This document shows, one piece after another, positions 1-6,863 of a stretch of DNA of 21,469 bases. The DNA is from Propionibacterium sp. (GTDB taxonomy: Bacteria > Actinomycetota > Actinomycetes > Propionibacteriales > Propionibacteriaceae), in NCBI GenBank assembly GCA_022837595.1, contig JALHFX010000103.1, positions 1-21,469 of the forward strand, in the 5' to 3' direction. The translations under genes were made by a program, and so were the position numbers. Position 1 is the first letter of the stretch; every line of letters starts with the position of its first letter. The notes under the pieces are model-generated. The model was given only the letters and a program-made list of their open reading frames with translations, was not told the DNA's origin and made no database searches.

Positions 1-1
1 C

Positions 2-160
2 CAGCAGAAGCCCTTCCAGGTGGTCATCAACGGTGTCACCGGCGAGGTCCAAGGACGTCGTCCATGGAGTGCCGTGAAGATAACCTTCGCGATATTGGCC
101 GCGCTGGTGCTGATCGCGTTGATCTACTTCGGCTACGAGCAACTCAACGGTGGCGGGTGA
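2..160 (+). CDS. C-terminal end of a membrane-anchored protein (5' truncated)
   Basis: This open frame enters from the left edge and stops at TGA 158-160, giving the last 52 residues of a longer protein. It reads QQKPFQVVINGVTGEVQGRR, then a basic/tryptophan turn (PWSAVK), a hydrophobic membrane segment of about 20 residues (around residues 27-45) and a short tail ending LNGGG. The 'VINGVTGEVQG' segment followed by a membrane helix resembles, from memory, the end of actinobacterial proteins that begin with a TFIIB-type zinc ribbon. The N-terminal part is outside the window, so that assignment is weak. The gene converges on the flotillin gene with 27 bases between stops. Confidence 0.6.
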   Translation, partial: QQKPFQVVINGVTGEVQGRRPWSAVKITFAILAALVLIALIYFGYEQLNGGG

Positions 161-167
161 ACGTGAT

Positions 168-189
168 GCCCCGGTAGGGCGTTTAGTTT
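168..189 (+). terminator. Weak candidate terminator between convergent genes
   Basis: A short hairpin (GCCC, loop CGGTA, GGGC) at 168-180 is followed by GTTTAGTTT. It lies 8 bases after the stop of the plus-strand gene and reaches the stop codon of the convergent flotillin gene. The stem is only 4 bp, so this is suggestive only. Confidence 0.3.
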
Positions 190-1702
190 AACGCTCGCCG
201 CGGGCCGCAACGCCGGGGGCACCGCTGTCTGGCTGGTCGTCCTTGTCGCCCAGATACTTGTCGCTGAGCTTGCTCAGGTCGATACCGGTGGCGTCTTTGA
301 GCAGTTGGAAGGTCTGAACGACACCATTGGTTACCTGTTTCGGTAACTCGCGGGCACCGTCGGTCGAGATGACCGTCAACTTGTCGATATCTCCCATCGG
401 CGCGGCAATCTTTTCTGCCAGGCTCGGCAGCACCGCGACCAGCATGACGGCGGCCTCGTTGTAGCGTCCATAGGCGTCGGCCTTCTTGTTCATCGCCTCG
501 GCCTCAGCCTCACCGGTGGCGAGGATCGCAGCCGCCTGGGCCTCACCCTCCGCCCTGACTGCTTGTGCCTCGGCAACACGACGAGTCTTCTCAGCCTCAC
601 CTCGTTTGGCTCCCTCGATCGCTTCGGCCTCGGCCAACGCCGTACGGCGAGACTTCTCGCCGACACCGGTGAGCCGTGCCTTCTCAGCTTCCGCCTCTGC
701 ACGAGCAATCGCTGCTGCCTTATCGGCTTCGGCTTGGAAGATCGCCGCGTTACGACGACCCTCAGCCTCAGTCTCGACGCGATAGCGCTCGGCATCGGCC
801 GGTTTGCGAACCTCGGTGTCGAGCTGGCGGTCCTTCAGCGCAGCCTGCTTCACCGCGACCTTCTCCTGCTCACTGAGGATCGCCTGATCGCGATCAGCTT
901 GGGCAAGCGGGCCGGCAGCCGCGGCCTGCGCATTGGCAGCATCGGTCTCGGCCTTGATCTCGGCCTGCTTGAGCAGCAGTTCACGCTCACGGATCGCGAT
1001 CAGTTGCTGCGCATTGATGCGGGCCTGTTCGGCTTCCTGCCTGGACTCTGCCTCAGCGACCGCTGCATGCTGCTGCACCTTGGCGGCTTCGGGGCGGCCC
1101 AGATCCGAAAGGTAGCTACCGGCATCGGTGATGTCCTGGATCTGGAAGGTATCGAGCACCAAACCCTGACCTGTGAGCGAGGCTTCGGATTCGTCGGCGA
1201 CCCGCTGAGCGAATGCGGCACGGTCACGAATGATTTGTTCAACGCTCAACGACCCGACGATCGATCGCAACGAACCGGCGAGAGTCTCCTGGGTGAAGCT
1301 CTCGATCTCGTCCTGCTGGGTCAAGAACCGCTGAGCCGCGGCCCGAATGGAATCCTCATTACCGCCGACCTTGACCAGCGCGACGCCATCGAGGTTGAGC
1401 TTGATGCCCTGACCGGAGACCGCGCCGCGGATCTGGACCATGATCCGTCGGCTCGACAGATCCATGATGAACAGCCGTTGGATGAAGGGGATGACGAAAA
1501 CGCCGCCACCCATGACGACCTTCTGCCCGGACAAATCTGCGGAAACCTGCCCGGTCTCGGGGTTGCGGACTTCTTTGCCCTTGCGTCCGGTGACGATGAA
1601 CGCCTCATTCGGCCCCGCAACCTTGTATCGACTCGCAACGAGTAAACCGATCAGTACGACCAGGACAACAAGCCCGATGATCGCTACAACAATAGGTGAC
1701 AT
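188..1702 (-). CDS. floT: Flotillin-family SPFH/band 7 membrane scaffold protein
   Basis: The 504-residue protein begins with a single hydrophobic anchor (about residues 4-24). An SPFH/band 7 domain follows to about residue 205, starting at YKVAGPNEAFIVTGRKGK. Next comes a long Ala/Glu/Arg/Lys-rich coiled coil (about 210-415, with repeated AEAEA and EAEKA runs) and a compact C-terminal segment (VMLVAVLPSLAEKIAAPMGD). This order and length match bacterial flotillins (FloT/YuaG), which oligomerise on the inner face of the membrane and organise functional microdomains. The ATG at 1702 has AAGGAG about 12 bases upstream. It lies 98 bases downstream of an nfeD gene on the same strand, the usual flotillin partner, so the two are probably co-transcribed. 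Nothing looks truncated. The client proteins cannot be deduced. Confidence 0.9.
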   Translation of the reverse strand: MSPIVVAIIGLVVLVVLIGLLVASRYKVAGPNEAFIVTGRKGKEVRNPETGQVSADLSGQKVVMGGGVFVIPFIQRLFIMDLSSRRIMVQIRGAVSGQGIKLNLDGVALVKVGGNEDSIRAAAQRFLTQQDEIESFTQETLAGSLRSIVGSLSVEQIIRDRAAFAQRVADESEASLTGQGLVLDTFQIQDITDAGSYLSDLGRPEAAKVQQHAAVAEAESRQEAEQARINAQQLIAIRERELLLKQAEIKAETDAANAQAAAAGPLAQADRDQAILSEQEKVAVKQAALKDRQLDTEVRKPADAERYRVETEAEGRRNAAIFQAEADKAAAIARAEAEAEKARLTGVGEKSRRTALAEAEAIEGAKRGEAEKTRRVAEAQAVRAEGEAQAAAILATGEAEAEAMNKKADAYGRYNEAAVMLVAVLPSLAEKIAAPMGDIDKLTVISTDGARELPKQVTNGVVQTFQLLKDATGIDLSKLSDKYLGDKDDQPDSGAPGVAARGER

Positions 1703-1800
1703 CGGAAACGCGACTCCTTCGAGTTATGAATCAGAGTAGATATTCACCCTACCGGTCGGGGTTAAATCGCTTCGTGACCGTCCGCTGAACCACCAGGAGC

Positions 1801-2355
1801 TCAGCTATCGAGAGCTCCGGTGGTCCCGGCCGTTCCCAAGGCGTCCACCGGTAGTACCTCGACAGAGGTGGCCGAGAGCACTCCGGAGATCCAGACACGG
1901 GTACCGGCATCCAATGCGACCGGTCCCCTCGCGTTCAGGGTGTGGGTGTGCCCGCCATACTTCAGCCGGACCTGACCGTAGCCATTCTCCGGGATCGCAG
2001 TGATCACCTGGGCTTCGGCACCGATCAAGGTCGCTGTACTGGGTGCTTGATCACTACCCTGCCCGCGCAGCAAACTGGTCAACTTGCCGGCTCCCCAACC
2101 GAGCAGGACACCGATCAGCACACCAAGACCGATGCCGACAGACATCATTCCGGTCAGCCCGAGCCCAATGGCCCCGCCGAAGCCGAATCCTCCCAGCAAG
2201 CCGGCAACGCCGGCTGTCGACAAGATATCCGAGTCAAGCGCGTCGAAGTGGAAGAAACCATCGAAATCGAGCAGACCGTCCAAGACTTCACCCACCAACA
2301 AGGCGAGCAGCAGTAAGACGATACCGATCCCACCGATGACAAGGAAGATCGTCAT
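1801..2355 (-). CDS. nfeD: NfeD-like membrane protein, flotillin partner
   Basis: The 184-residue protein has a hydrophobic N-terminal helix (MTIFLVIGGIGIVLLLLALL), an acidic/aromatic linker (LLDFDGFFHFDALDSD), and a glycine-rich hydrophobic stretch of one or two membrane segments (about residues 45-90). The C-terminal soluble domain (about 105-170) contains GAEAQVITAIPENGYGQVRL, typical of the NfeD OB-fold. NfeD proteins accompany flotillins and are thought to work with them at the membrane; there is no protease domain here, so this is the short class. I prefer the ATG at 2355 because GGAG lies 6 bases before it. An in-frame ATG at 2367 lacks a well-placed ribosome site. It precedes floT in the same direction. 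Confidence 0.85.
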   Translation of the reverse strand: MTIFLVIGGIGIVLLLLALLVGEVLDGLLDFDGFFHFDALDSDILSTAGVAGLLGGFGFGGAIGLGLTGMMSVGIGLGVLIGVLLGWGAGKLTSLLRGQGSDQAPSTATLIGAEAQVITAIPENGYGQVRLKYGGHTHTLNARGPVALDAGTRVWISGVLSATSVEVLPVDALGTAGTTGALDS

Positions 2356-2429
2356 TGCTGTCTCCATCTTCTGCGCCGAGTAACGAATCGCTACCTTTCC
2401 ATCCTATTGCGCACGCCTTCTGCCCCGGA

Positions 2430-2470
2430 CAAAACAAAGGTGGCCCTCCTCAAGCGAGAAAGGCCACCTT
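2430..2470 (-). terminator. Rho-independent terminator after ilvC
   Basis: On the minus strand a perfect 9-bp stem (AAGGTGGCC with GGCCACCTT, arms at 2462-2470 and 2437-2445) closes a 16-base loop and is followed by TTTGTTTTG. It lies 15 bases past the ilvC stop, so it should end the ilvBNC transcript and separate it from nfeD-floT. Confidence 0.85.
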
Positions 2471-2484
2471 CGATCCCTCGGCTA

Positions 2485-3513
2485 TCAACGAGCGGCAGTA
2501 CCCTCGACGTAGTCGTCGTCGGAGTCCTTCAGCCAGCTGAACATCTTGCGAAGCTCCTTGCCGGTAACTTCGATCGGGTGACCCGCCTCAGCCTCGCGCA
2601 GCTTCTTGAACTCGGGGGCGCCGGCGTCCTGATCCTTGATGAAGCGCTCGGCGAAAGCACCGGTCTGGATATCGTCCAGCACGCCCTTCATGTTCTGCTT
2701 GACGTGGGCGTCGATGACCCGCGGGCCCGAAACGTAGTCGCCGTACTCAGCGGTGTCGGAGATCGACCAACGCTGCTTCGAGATACCGCCCTCGATCATC
2801 AGGTCGACGATCATCTTCAGCTCGTGTAGGCACTCGAAGTAGGCCATCTCAGGCTGGTAGCCTGCCTCGACCAGGGTCTCGAAACCAGCCTGGACCAGGT
2901 GTGACATACCGCCGCACAGCACTGCTTGCTCGCCGAAGAGATCAGTCTCGGTCTCTTCGGTGAAGGTCGTCTTGATACCGCCGGCGCGCAGGCCACCGAT
3001 AGCCTTCGCGTAACTCTTCGCGAGCTCCCAGGCGTTACCGGTGGCGTCCTGCTCCACGCAGACCAGCACCGGGACGCCCCGGCCGTCCGAGTACTCACGC
3101 CGGACGATATGCCCCGGACCCTTGGGTGCCACCATGCAGACGTCGACACCGGCAGGAGGGGTGATATAGCCGTAGCGAATATTGAAGCCGTGCGCGAAGA
3201 AGATCGCATCGCCAGGTTCCAGGTTCGGCGCGATTGACTCGGCGTAAACAATCCGCTGCACCTGGTCAGGCACCAGGATCATGATGACGTCGGCTTCGGC
3301 TGCGGCCTCGGCCGGGGTGACGACCCGCAACCCCTCGGCTTCGGCCTTCGCCCGAGACTTGCTGTTTTCGGACAGCCCGACACGCACGTCGACACCCGAG
3401 TCGCGCAGGTTCAACGCATGCGCGTGACCTTGCGATCCGTAACCGATGACCGCTACGGAACGAGACTGGATGATCGAAAGATCGGCATCGTCGTCATAGA
3501 ACATTTCTGCCAT
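2485..3513 (-). CDS. ilvC: Ketol-acid reductoisomerase (class I)
   Basis: IlvC catalyses the Mg2+-dependent isomerisation and NAD(P)H-dependent reduction of acetolactate or acetohydroxybutyrate, the second common step of valine, leucine and isoleucine synthesis. The 342-residue length is the class I size. Visible motifs are the Rossmann signature VAVIGYGSQGHAHALNLRDS (residues 20-39), the core AHGFNIRYG and APKGPGH, the metal-binding segment TEETETDLFGEQAVLCGG, and the C-terminal knotted domain with ECLHELKMIVDL and SDTAEYGDYVSGPRVID. The cofactor-selectivity loop reads GLSENSKSRAKA, with Ser where many relatives have Arg or Lys; both phosphate-contacting serines remain, so NADPH use is still likely. 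The ATG at 3513 has AAAGGAG about 12 bases upstream. It is 34 bases downstream of ilvN and is the last gene of the operon. Confidence 0.97.
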   Translation of the reverse strand: MAEMFYDDDADLSIIQSRSVAVIGYGSQGHAHALNLRDSGVDVRVGLSENSKSRAKAEAEGLRVVTPAEAAAEADVIMILVPDQVQRIVYAESIAPNLEPGDAIFFAHGFNIRYGYITPPAGVDVCMVAPKGPGHIVRREYSDGRGVPVLVCVEQDATGNAWELAKSYAKAIGGLRAGGIKTTFTEETETDLFGEQAVLCGGMSHLVQAGFETLVEAGYQPEMAYFECLHELKMIVDLMIEGGISKQRWSISDTAEYGDYVSGPRVIDAHVKQNMKGVLDDIQTGAFAERFIKDQDAGAPEFKKLREAEAGHPIEVTGKELRKMFSWLKDSDDDYVEGTAAR

Positions 3514-3547
3514 GGGGATTCGTGCTCCTTTGTTATCTTCTCTGGCT

Positions 3548-4072
3548 TCAGCGCCCTGGTTGCAGGGCAGAACGGTGTTTCTCGTTGATGGACTTATTGC
3601 CGCGGCTCAGAGCGACCTCACCCGACTTGACCAGTTCGATGATCCCATAAGGTTCGAGCATGGTGATCAACGCCTCCAATTTGTCTTCGCTCCCGGTCGC
3701 TTCGATGGTGACCGAGTCGAAACTCACATCGACGCCCTTGGCTCGGAAAAGCTCGACGACGTCGAGTACGGCGCTGCGGTTGCGCTCGGTACAGCGCACC
3801 TTGACCAGGATCAGTTGACGCTGGACCGAATTAGGCTCGAGCTCGATGATCTTGTAGACCTCGACCAGCTTGTTGAGTTGCTTGACCAACTGCTCGAGGA
3901 CGTTGGCATCATCGACCTCGGTGACCAGCGTGATCCGTGAGAGCCCCTCTTTTTCGGTACGGCCCACCGCTAGCGACGCGATGTTGAAGCCCCGTCGGCT
4001 GAACAGGCTCGCCACTCGGGCCAACACACCGGGCTGGTCGCTGACCAGGACGCTCAAAGTGTGAGTGCTCAC
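3548..4072 (-). CDS. ilvN: Acetolactate synthase small (regulatory) subunit
   Basis: IlvN binds the catalytic subunit IlvB, stimulates it and confers feedback inhibition, usually by valine. The N-terminal ACT domain (about residues 4-75) starts HTLSVLVSDQPGVLARVASL and contains the effector-site segment SRRGFNIASLAVG. The C-terminal ALS_ss domain (about 85-160) includes LILVKVRC and MLEPYGIIELVKSGEVAL. I choose the GTG at 4072, giving 174 residues. It overlaps the ilvB stop as GTGA, and a strong GGAGGAGGAAG purine tract sits just upstream. An in-frame GTG at 4090 lies inside that tract and would add six unconserved residues. The four-base overlap implies translational coupling and balanced subunit synthesis with ilvB. 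Confidence 0.95.
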   Translation of the reverse strand: MSTHTLSVLVSDQPGVLARVASLFSRRGFNIASLAVGRTEKEGLSRITLVTEVDDANVLEQLVKQLNKLVEVYKIIELEPNSVQRQLILVKVRCTERNRSAVLDVVELFRAKGVDVSFDSVTIEATGSEDKLEALITMLEPYGIIELVKSGEVALSRGNKSINEKHRSALQPGR

Positions 4073-5817
4073 AGCTCTTCCTCCTCCCACGCCGGCGCCA
4101 TGTCGCGCGCGATCTTGATTTCATCATTGCTGGTGCCTGCCGCGACCATCGGCCAGACCATGGCGTCCTTACTGCAGGTGAACTCGACGACAACCGGACG
4201 ATCGTTGATCGCCATCGCCTTATGGATCACCTCGTCGACTTCCTCGACGCTGGTCGCTTTCAAACCGACGCAACCCAATGCCTCTGCCAGCAGCGGGAAG
4301 TTCGGCACCGACTCGGATTTCAGATCGGTATTCGAATAGCGACCCTCATAGAACAGAGTCTGCCACTGACGGACCATACCGAGCACGTTGTTGTTGATTA
4401 TCGCGATCTTGATCGGAATATTGTTCAACGCGCAGGTTGCGAGTTCCTGATTGGTCATCTGGAACGAGCCGTCACCATCGATACCCCACACGACCCTATC
4501 GGGCATACCGACCTTTGCGCCCATCGCGGCCGGGACGCAGTATCCCATCGTCCCTGCCCCGCCGGAAGTCAGCCATCGTCCGGGCTTGGCGAACGGCAAG
4601 AAATGCGCCGCCCACATCTGATGCTGGCCGACGCCAGTCACATAAATCGCGTCGCCGCCGGCGATTTCTCCGATGCGCTTGATCACGTATTGCGGAGTCA
4701 GACCTCCGTCGGTGCTCTCGCTCCAGCCAACCGGGTAGCGTTCCTTGAGCCCCTGCAGATAATCGACCCACGACTGATAGTCGGGAAGCTTCTCGTGGCG
4801 GAGAGCTTCGATCAATGCCGACAAGAAGACCTTCGCATCCCCCACGACCGGCACATCCACGACCCGGTTCTTACCGATCTCGGCCGGATCGATGTCGGCG
4901 TGGATGACTTTGGCCTCGGGCGCGAAGGAGTCCAGGCGTCCGGTAACCCGGTCGTCGAAACGGGTGCCCACCGCGATCAACAGGTCGGACTTCTGCAGCG
5001 CGCCGACTGCCGAAACGCTACCGTGCATGCCGGGCATCCCCATATGCAACGGATGATCGTCGGGGAACGCCCCACGAGCCATCAAGGTGGTAACGACCGG
5101 GATATCGACCAGATCGACCAGGTCGGCCAACTCCTGCCAGGCGCGGGCCTTGATAACCCCGCCCCCGATGTAAAGCACCGGACGCTTCGCCTTGCAGATG
5201 AGCTTGGCCGCTTCCTTGACTTGGCGGTTATGCGGTTGGGTGGTGGGCTTGTATCCGGGCAGAATCAACTCGTCGTCGTAATCGAACGGCGCGCTTTCGG
5301 CCAAAGCATCCTTTGAGATGTCGACCAGGACCGGGCCGGGACGGCCGGTCGAGGCGATATAGAACGCCGCCTTGATCGCCTCCGGAATGTCCTCGGTGCG
5401 CTTGATCAAAAAGTTGTGCTTGGTGATCGGCATGGTGATGCCCCGGATATCGGCTTCCTGGAAAGCATCGGTACCGATGAACGAGGAGTTGACCTGACCG
5501 GTAATGGCGACGATCGGCACCGAGTCGAGGGCGGCATCGGCGAGCGCGGTAACCAGGTTCGTAGCTCCGGGTCCTGACGTCGCGATGCAAACACCCACAC
5601 GCCCGGTAGCGATGGCATAGCCTTCGGCTGCGTGTCCGGCGCCCTGCTCGTGGCGGACCAGAATGTGACGAATCGACGAATCGAAAAGCGGATCATAGGC
5701 GGGCAAAATCGCGCCACCGGGAATACCGAAGGCTACTTCCACACCGCAGCGCTCCAATGACGCGATGAGCGCCTGTGCTCCGGTCATGATCGGCAGGTCG
5801 GCTGGCTGCTTGGCCAT
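4069..5817 (-). CDS. ilvB: Acetolactate synthase large (catalytic) subunit
   Basis: IlvB is a thiamine diphosphate enzyme that condenses two pyruvates, or pyruvate and 2-oxobutyrate, at the start of branched-chain amino acid synthesis. The N-terminal domain carries EVAFGIPGGAILPAYDPL and the catalytic glutamate in RHEQGAGHAAEGYA. The central FAD-binding domain includes IGGGVIKARAWQELADL and AVGTRFDDRVTGRLDSFAP. The C-terminal domain has the ThDP motif starting GDGSFQMTNQELATC and closing at IINNN. The frame stays open upstream to 5976, but I choose the ATG at 5817 (MAKQPADLP, 582 residues), which has AAAGGA 8 bases upstream. Upstream reading would run through the leader and its terminator hairpin. 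It heads ilvB-ilvN-ilvC and is probably controlled by attenuation in the leader. Confidence 0.96.
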   Translation of the reverse strand: MAKQPADLPIMTGAQALIASLERCGVEVAFGIPGGAILPAYDPLFDSSIRHILVRHEQGAGHAAEGYAIATGRVGVCIATSGPGATNLVTALADAALDSVPIVAITGQVNSSFIGTDAFQEADIRGITMPITKHNFLIKRTEDIPEAIKAAFYIASTGRPGPVLVDISKDALAESAPFDYDDELILPGYKPTTQPHNRQVKEAAKLICKAKRPVLYIGGGVIKARAWQELADLVDLVDIPVVTTLMARGAFPDDHPLHMGMPGMHGSVSAVGALQKSDLLIAVGTRFDDRVTGRLDSFAPEAKVIHADIDPAEIGKNRVVDVPVVGDAKVFLSALIEALRHEKLPDYQSWVDYLQGLKERYPVGWSESTDGGLTPQYVIKRIGEIAGGDAIYVTGVGQHQMWAAHFLPFAKPGRWLTSGGAGTMGYCVPAAMGAKVGMPDRVVWGIDGDGSFQMTNQELATCALNNIPIKIAIINNNVLGMVRQWQTLFYEGRYSNTDLKSESVPNFPLLAEALGCVGLKATSVEEVDEVIHKAMAINDRPVVVEFTCSKDAMVWPMVAAGTSNDEIKIARDMAPAWEEEEL

Positions 5818-5857
5818 CGGCGACATCCTTTCTGTGTGATGACGGGTCTGTTGCAAT

Positions 5858-5891
5858 AAAAAACCCCCGCTGCCGAGATGGCAGGCGAGGG
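5858..5891 (-). terminator. Attenuator-type terminator in the ilvB leader
   Basis: On the minus strand, CCCTCGCCTGCC (5880-5891) and GGCAGCGGGGG (5864-5874) form an 11-bp stem with one bulged C around the loop ATCTC, directly followed by TTTTTT (5858-5863). It lies about 40 bases before the ilvB start codon, in the transcribed leader. A strong terminator placed just before a biosynthetic operon is the hallmark of attenuation. Confidence 0.8.
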
Positions 5892-5919
5892 AGCGCTCCG
5901 TCCGGGTTGACGAAGCGCT
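5892..5919 (-). promoter_or_regulatory. Second leader hairpin next to the ilvB attenuator
   Basis: AGCGCTTCGTC (5909-5919) pairs with GACGGAGCGCT (5892-5902) around the loop AACCCG: 11 pairs including one G-U. The hairpin abuts the terminator stem, and its first arm overlaps the stop codon of a small frame ending in Leu-Val-Leu-Asn. It is a candidate pause or competing structure. I could not define a convincing mutually exclusive antiterminator by eye. One possible alternative is GCGTGCGAG at about 5962-5970 with the terminator arm CTCGCCTGC. Confidence 0.5.
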
Positions 5920-5950
5920 AGTTAAGTACGAGACCCTGTCCGTTATGCAC
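5918..5950 (-). CDS. Alternative ilv leader peptide ending Leu-Val-Leu-Asn
   Basis: A GTG-started frame encodes MHNGQGLVLN and stops at TAG 5918-5920. Its CTC-GTA-CTT (Leu-Val-Leu) codons lie immediately before the first arm of the 5892-5919 hairpin, so a ribosome stalled there would cover that arm. This position is mechanistically attractive, but no ribosome site is evident. Only one of the two small frames is likely to be real. Confidence 0.3.
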   Translation of the reverse strand: MHNGQGLVLN

Positions 5951-5972
5951 GTAGACATACTCGCACGCGCAT
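5943..5972 (-). CDS. Candidate ilv leader peptide MRVRVCLRA
   Basis: This tiny frame ATG-CGC-GTG-CGA-GTA-TGT-CTA is followed by Arg, Ala and TAA, encoding MRVRVCLRA. Two Val codons and one Leu codon in nine residues suit a leader peptide that senses charged tRNA ahead of ilvBNC. An in-frame ATG at 5999 would extend it to 18 residues. No strong ribosome site is visible; GGTGG lies a few bases upstream. An alternative leader frame is at 5918-5950. Confidence 0.4.
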   Translation of the reverse strand: MRVRVCLRA

Positions 5973-6047
5973 CCAAACACCACCAAAACCGTCTCGCATT
6001 GCGAACACACCACCGATGGTCTATCCGCCTGCAGGCCTCTTCGTCCC

Positions 6048-6815
6048 TCAGGCCAGCCGGACGGGGAAACCCGCCTTGTCGAGGGCCTGTTTGACATCAT
6101 CGACGCTCAACACATCGAAATGGAAGACACTCGCGGCCAGCACGGCATCCGCGCCGGCACGTGCCGCGTCCACGAAATGTGCCGCTGTACCGGCCCCACC
6201 AGAAGCGATCAGGGGCACCTCAATAGCATTGCGGACGTCTTCGAGCATCTCCAGGTCAAAACCACCGGTGGTGCCATCGGCGTCCATCGAGTTGAGCAGT
6301 ACCTCACCGACACCGCGCTCGCAAGCTTGCTTGACCCACTCGATCGCGTCCAACCCGGCAGATTTGGTGCCGCCGTGGGTGGTGACGCCGTAGCCGGATG
6401 GCATCCCGGCTTCACGTCGGGCGTCCAGGCTGAGTACCAGCACCTGACTGCCGAAGCGCTCGGTGATCTCGTCGATCACCTCGGGGCGAGTGATCGCTCC
6501 GGTATTGATGCCGACCTTGTCGGCCCCGCAGCGCAGCAAGATGTCAACATCTTCGACGCTACGAACCCCGCCCCCAACGGTCAGCGGAATGAAAACCGTT
6601 TCGGCGCAGCGAGTGACAACCTCACGAGTGGTCTCCCGTCCCCTGGAGGAGGCAGAAATGTCAAGGAACGTCACCTCATCGGCACCTTGCTCGTTGTAGC
6701 GAGCGGCCAATTCGACCGGGTCACCCGCATCGCGCAGGTTCTGGAAGTTGACGCCTTTGACGACCCGACCGTCGGTAACGTCGAGGCAGGGGATCACACG
6801 AATGGCCACAGTCAT
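6048..6815 (-). CDS. hisF: Imidazole glycerol phosphate synthase cyclase subunit
   Basis: HisF forms the imidazole ring of histidine from PRFAR using ammonia delivered by HisH, releasing AICAR to purine synthesis. The 255-residue (beta/alpha)8 barrel is full length. The catalytic first Asp is in VIPCLDVTDGRVVKGVNF (Asp12), and the second is in LLNSMDADGTTGGFD. The phosphate-binding loops LTVGGGVRS, KVGINTGA and LIASGGAGT are present. The ATG at 6815 has no Shine-Dalgarno match, but TAATCT lies 7 bases before it, suggesting a leaderless mRNA. It sits between the helicase gene and the ilv leader on the same strand; no other his gene is in the window. HisH must be encoded elsewhere. Confidence 0.96.
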   Translation of the reverse strand: MTVAIRVIPCLDVTDGRVVKGVNFQNLRDAGDPVELAARYNEQGADEVTFLDISASSRGRETTREVVTRCAETVFIPLTVGGGVRSVEDVDILLRCGADKVGINTGAITRPEVIDEITERFGSQVLVLSLDARREAGMPSGYGVTTHGGTKSAGLDAIEWVKQACERGVGEVLLNSMDADGTTGGFDLEMLEDVRNAIEVPLIASGGAGTAAHFVDAARAGADAVLAASVFHFDVLSVDDVKQALDKAGFPVRLA

Positions 6816-6822
6816 GACACAA

Positions 6823-6828
6823 AGATTA
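6823..6828 (-). promoter_or_regulatory. Candidate -10 box of a leaderless hisF transcript
   Basis: TAATCT on the minus strand is 7 bases from the hisF ATG, which would place the transcription start at or next to the start codon. No ribosome-binding site lies between. No clear -35 hexamer is visible. Confidence 0.45.
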
Positions 6829-6863
6829 AGGCCTCGCGGACGATGCTAAAACCTGGGTCCGGC

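Noticed and set aside
563..1645. 360-residue plus-strand open frame opposite the flotillin gene
   Set aside because: It is antisense to a well-supported flotillin coiled coil in high-GC DNA. Its composition mirrors the other strand and it has no recognisable domain or ribosome site.
4222..5316. 364-residue plus-strand open frame opposite ilvB
   Set aside because: It is the antisense shadow of a highly conserved gene, with no motif or start signal.
5818..5976. N-terminal extension of ilvB from 5976
   Set aside because: It would translate the terminator hairpin and leader, has no homology, and ATG 5817 has a well-placed AAAGGA.
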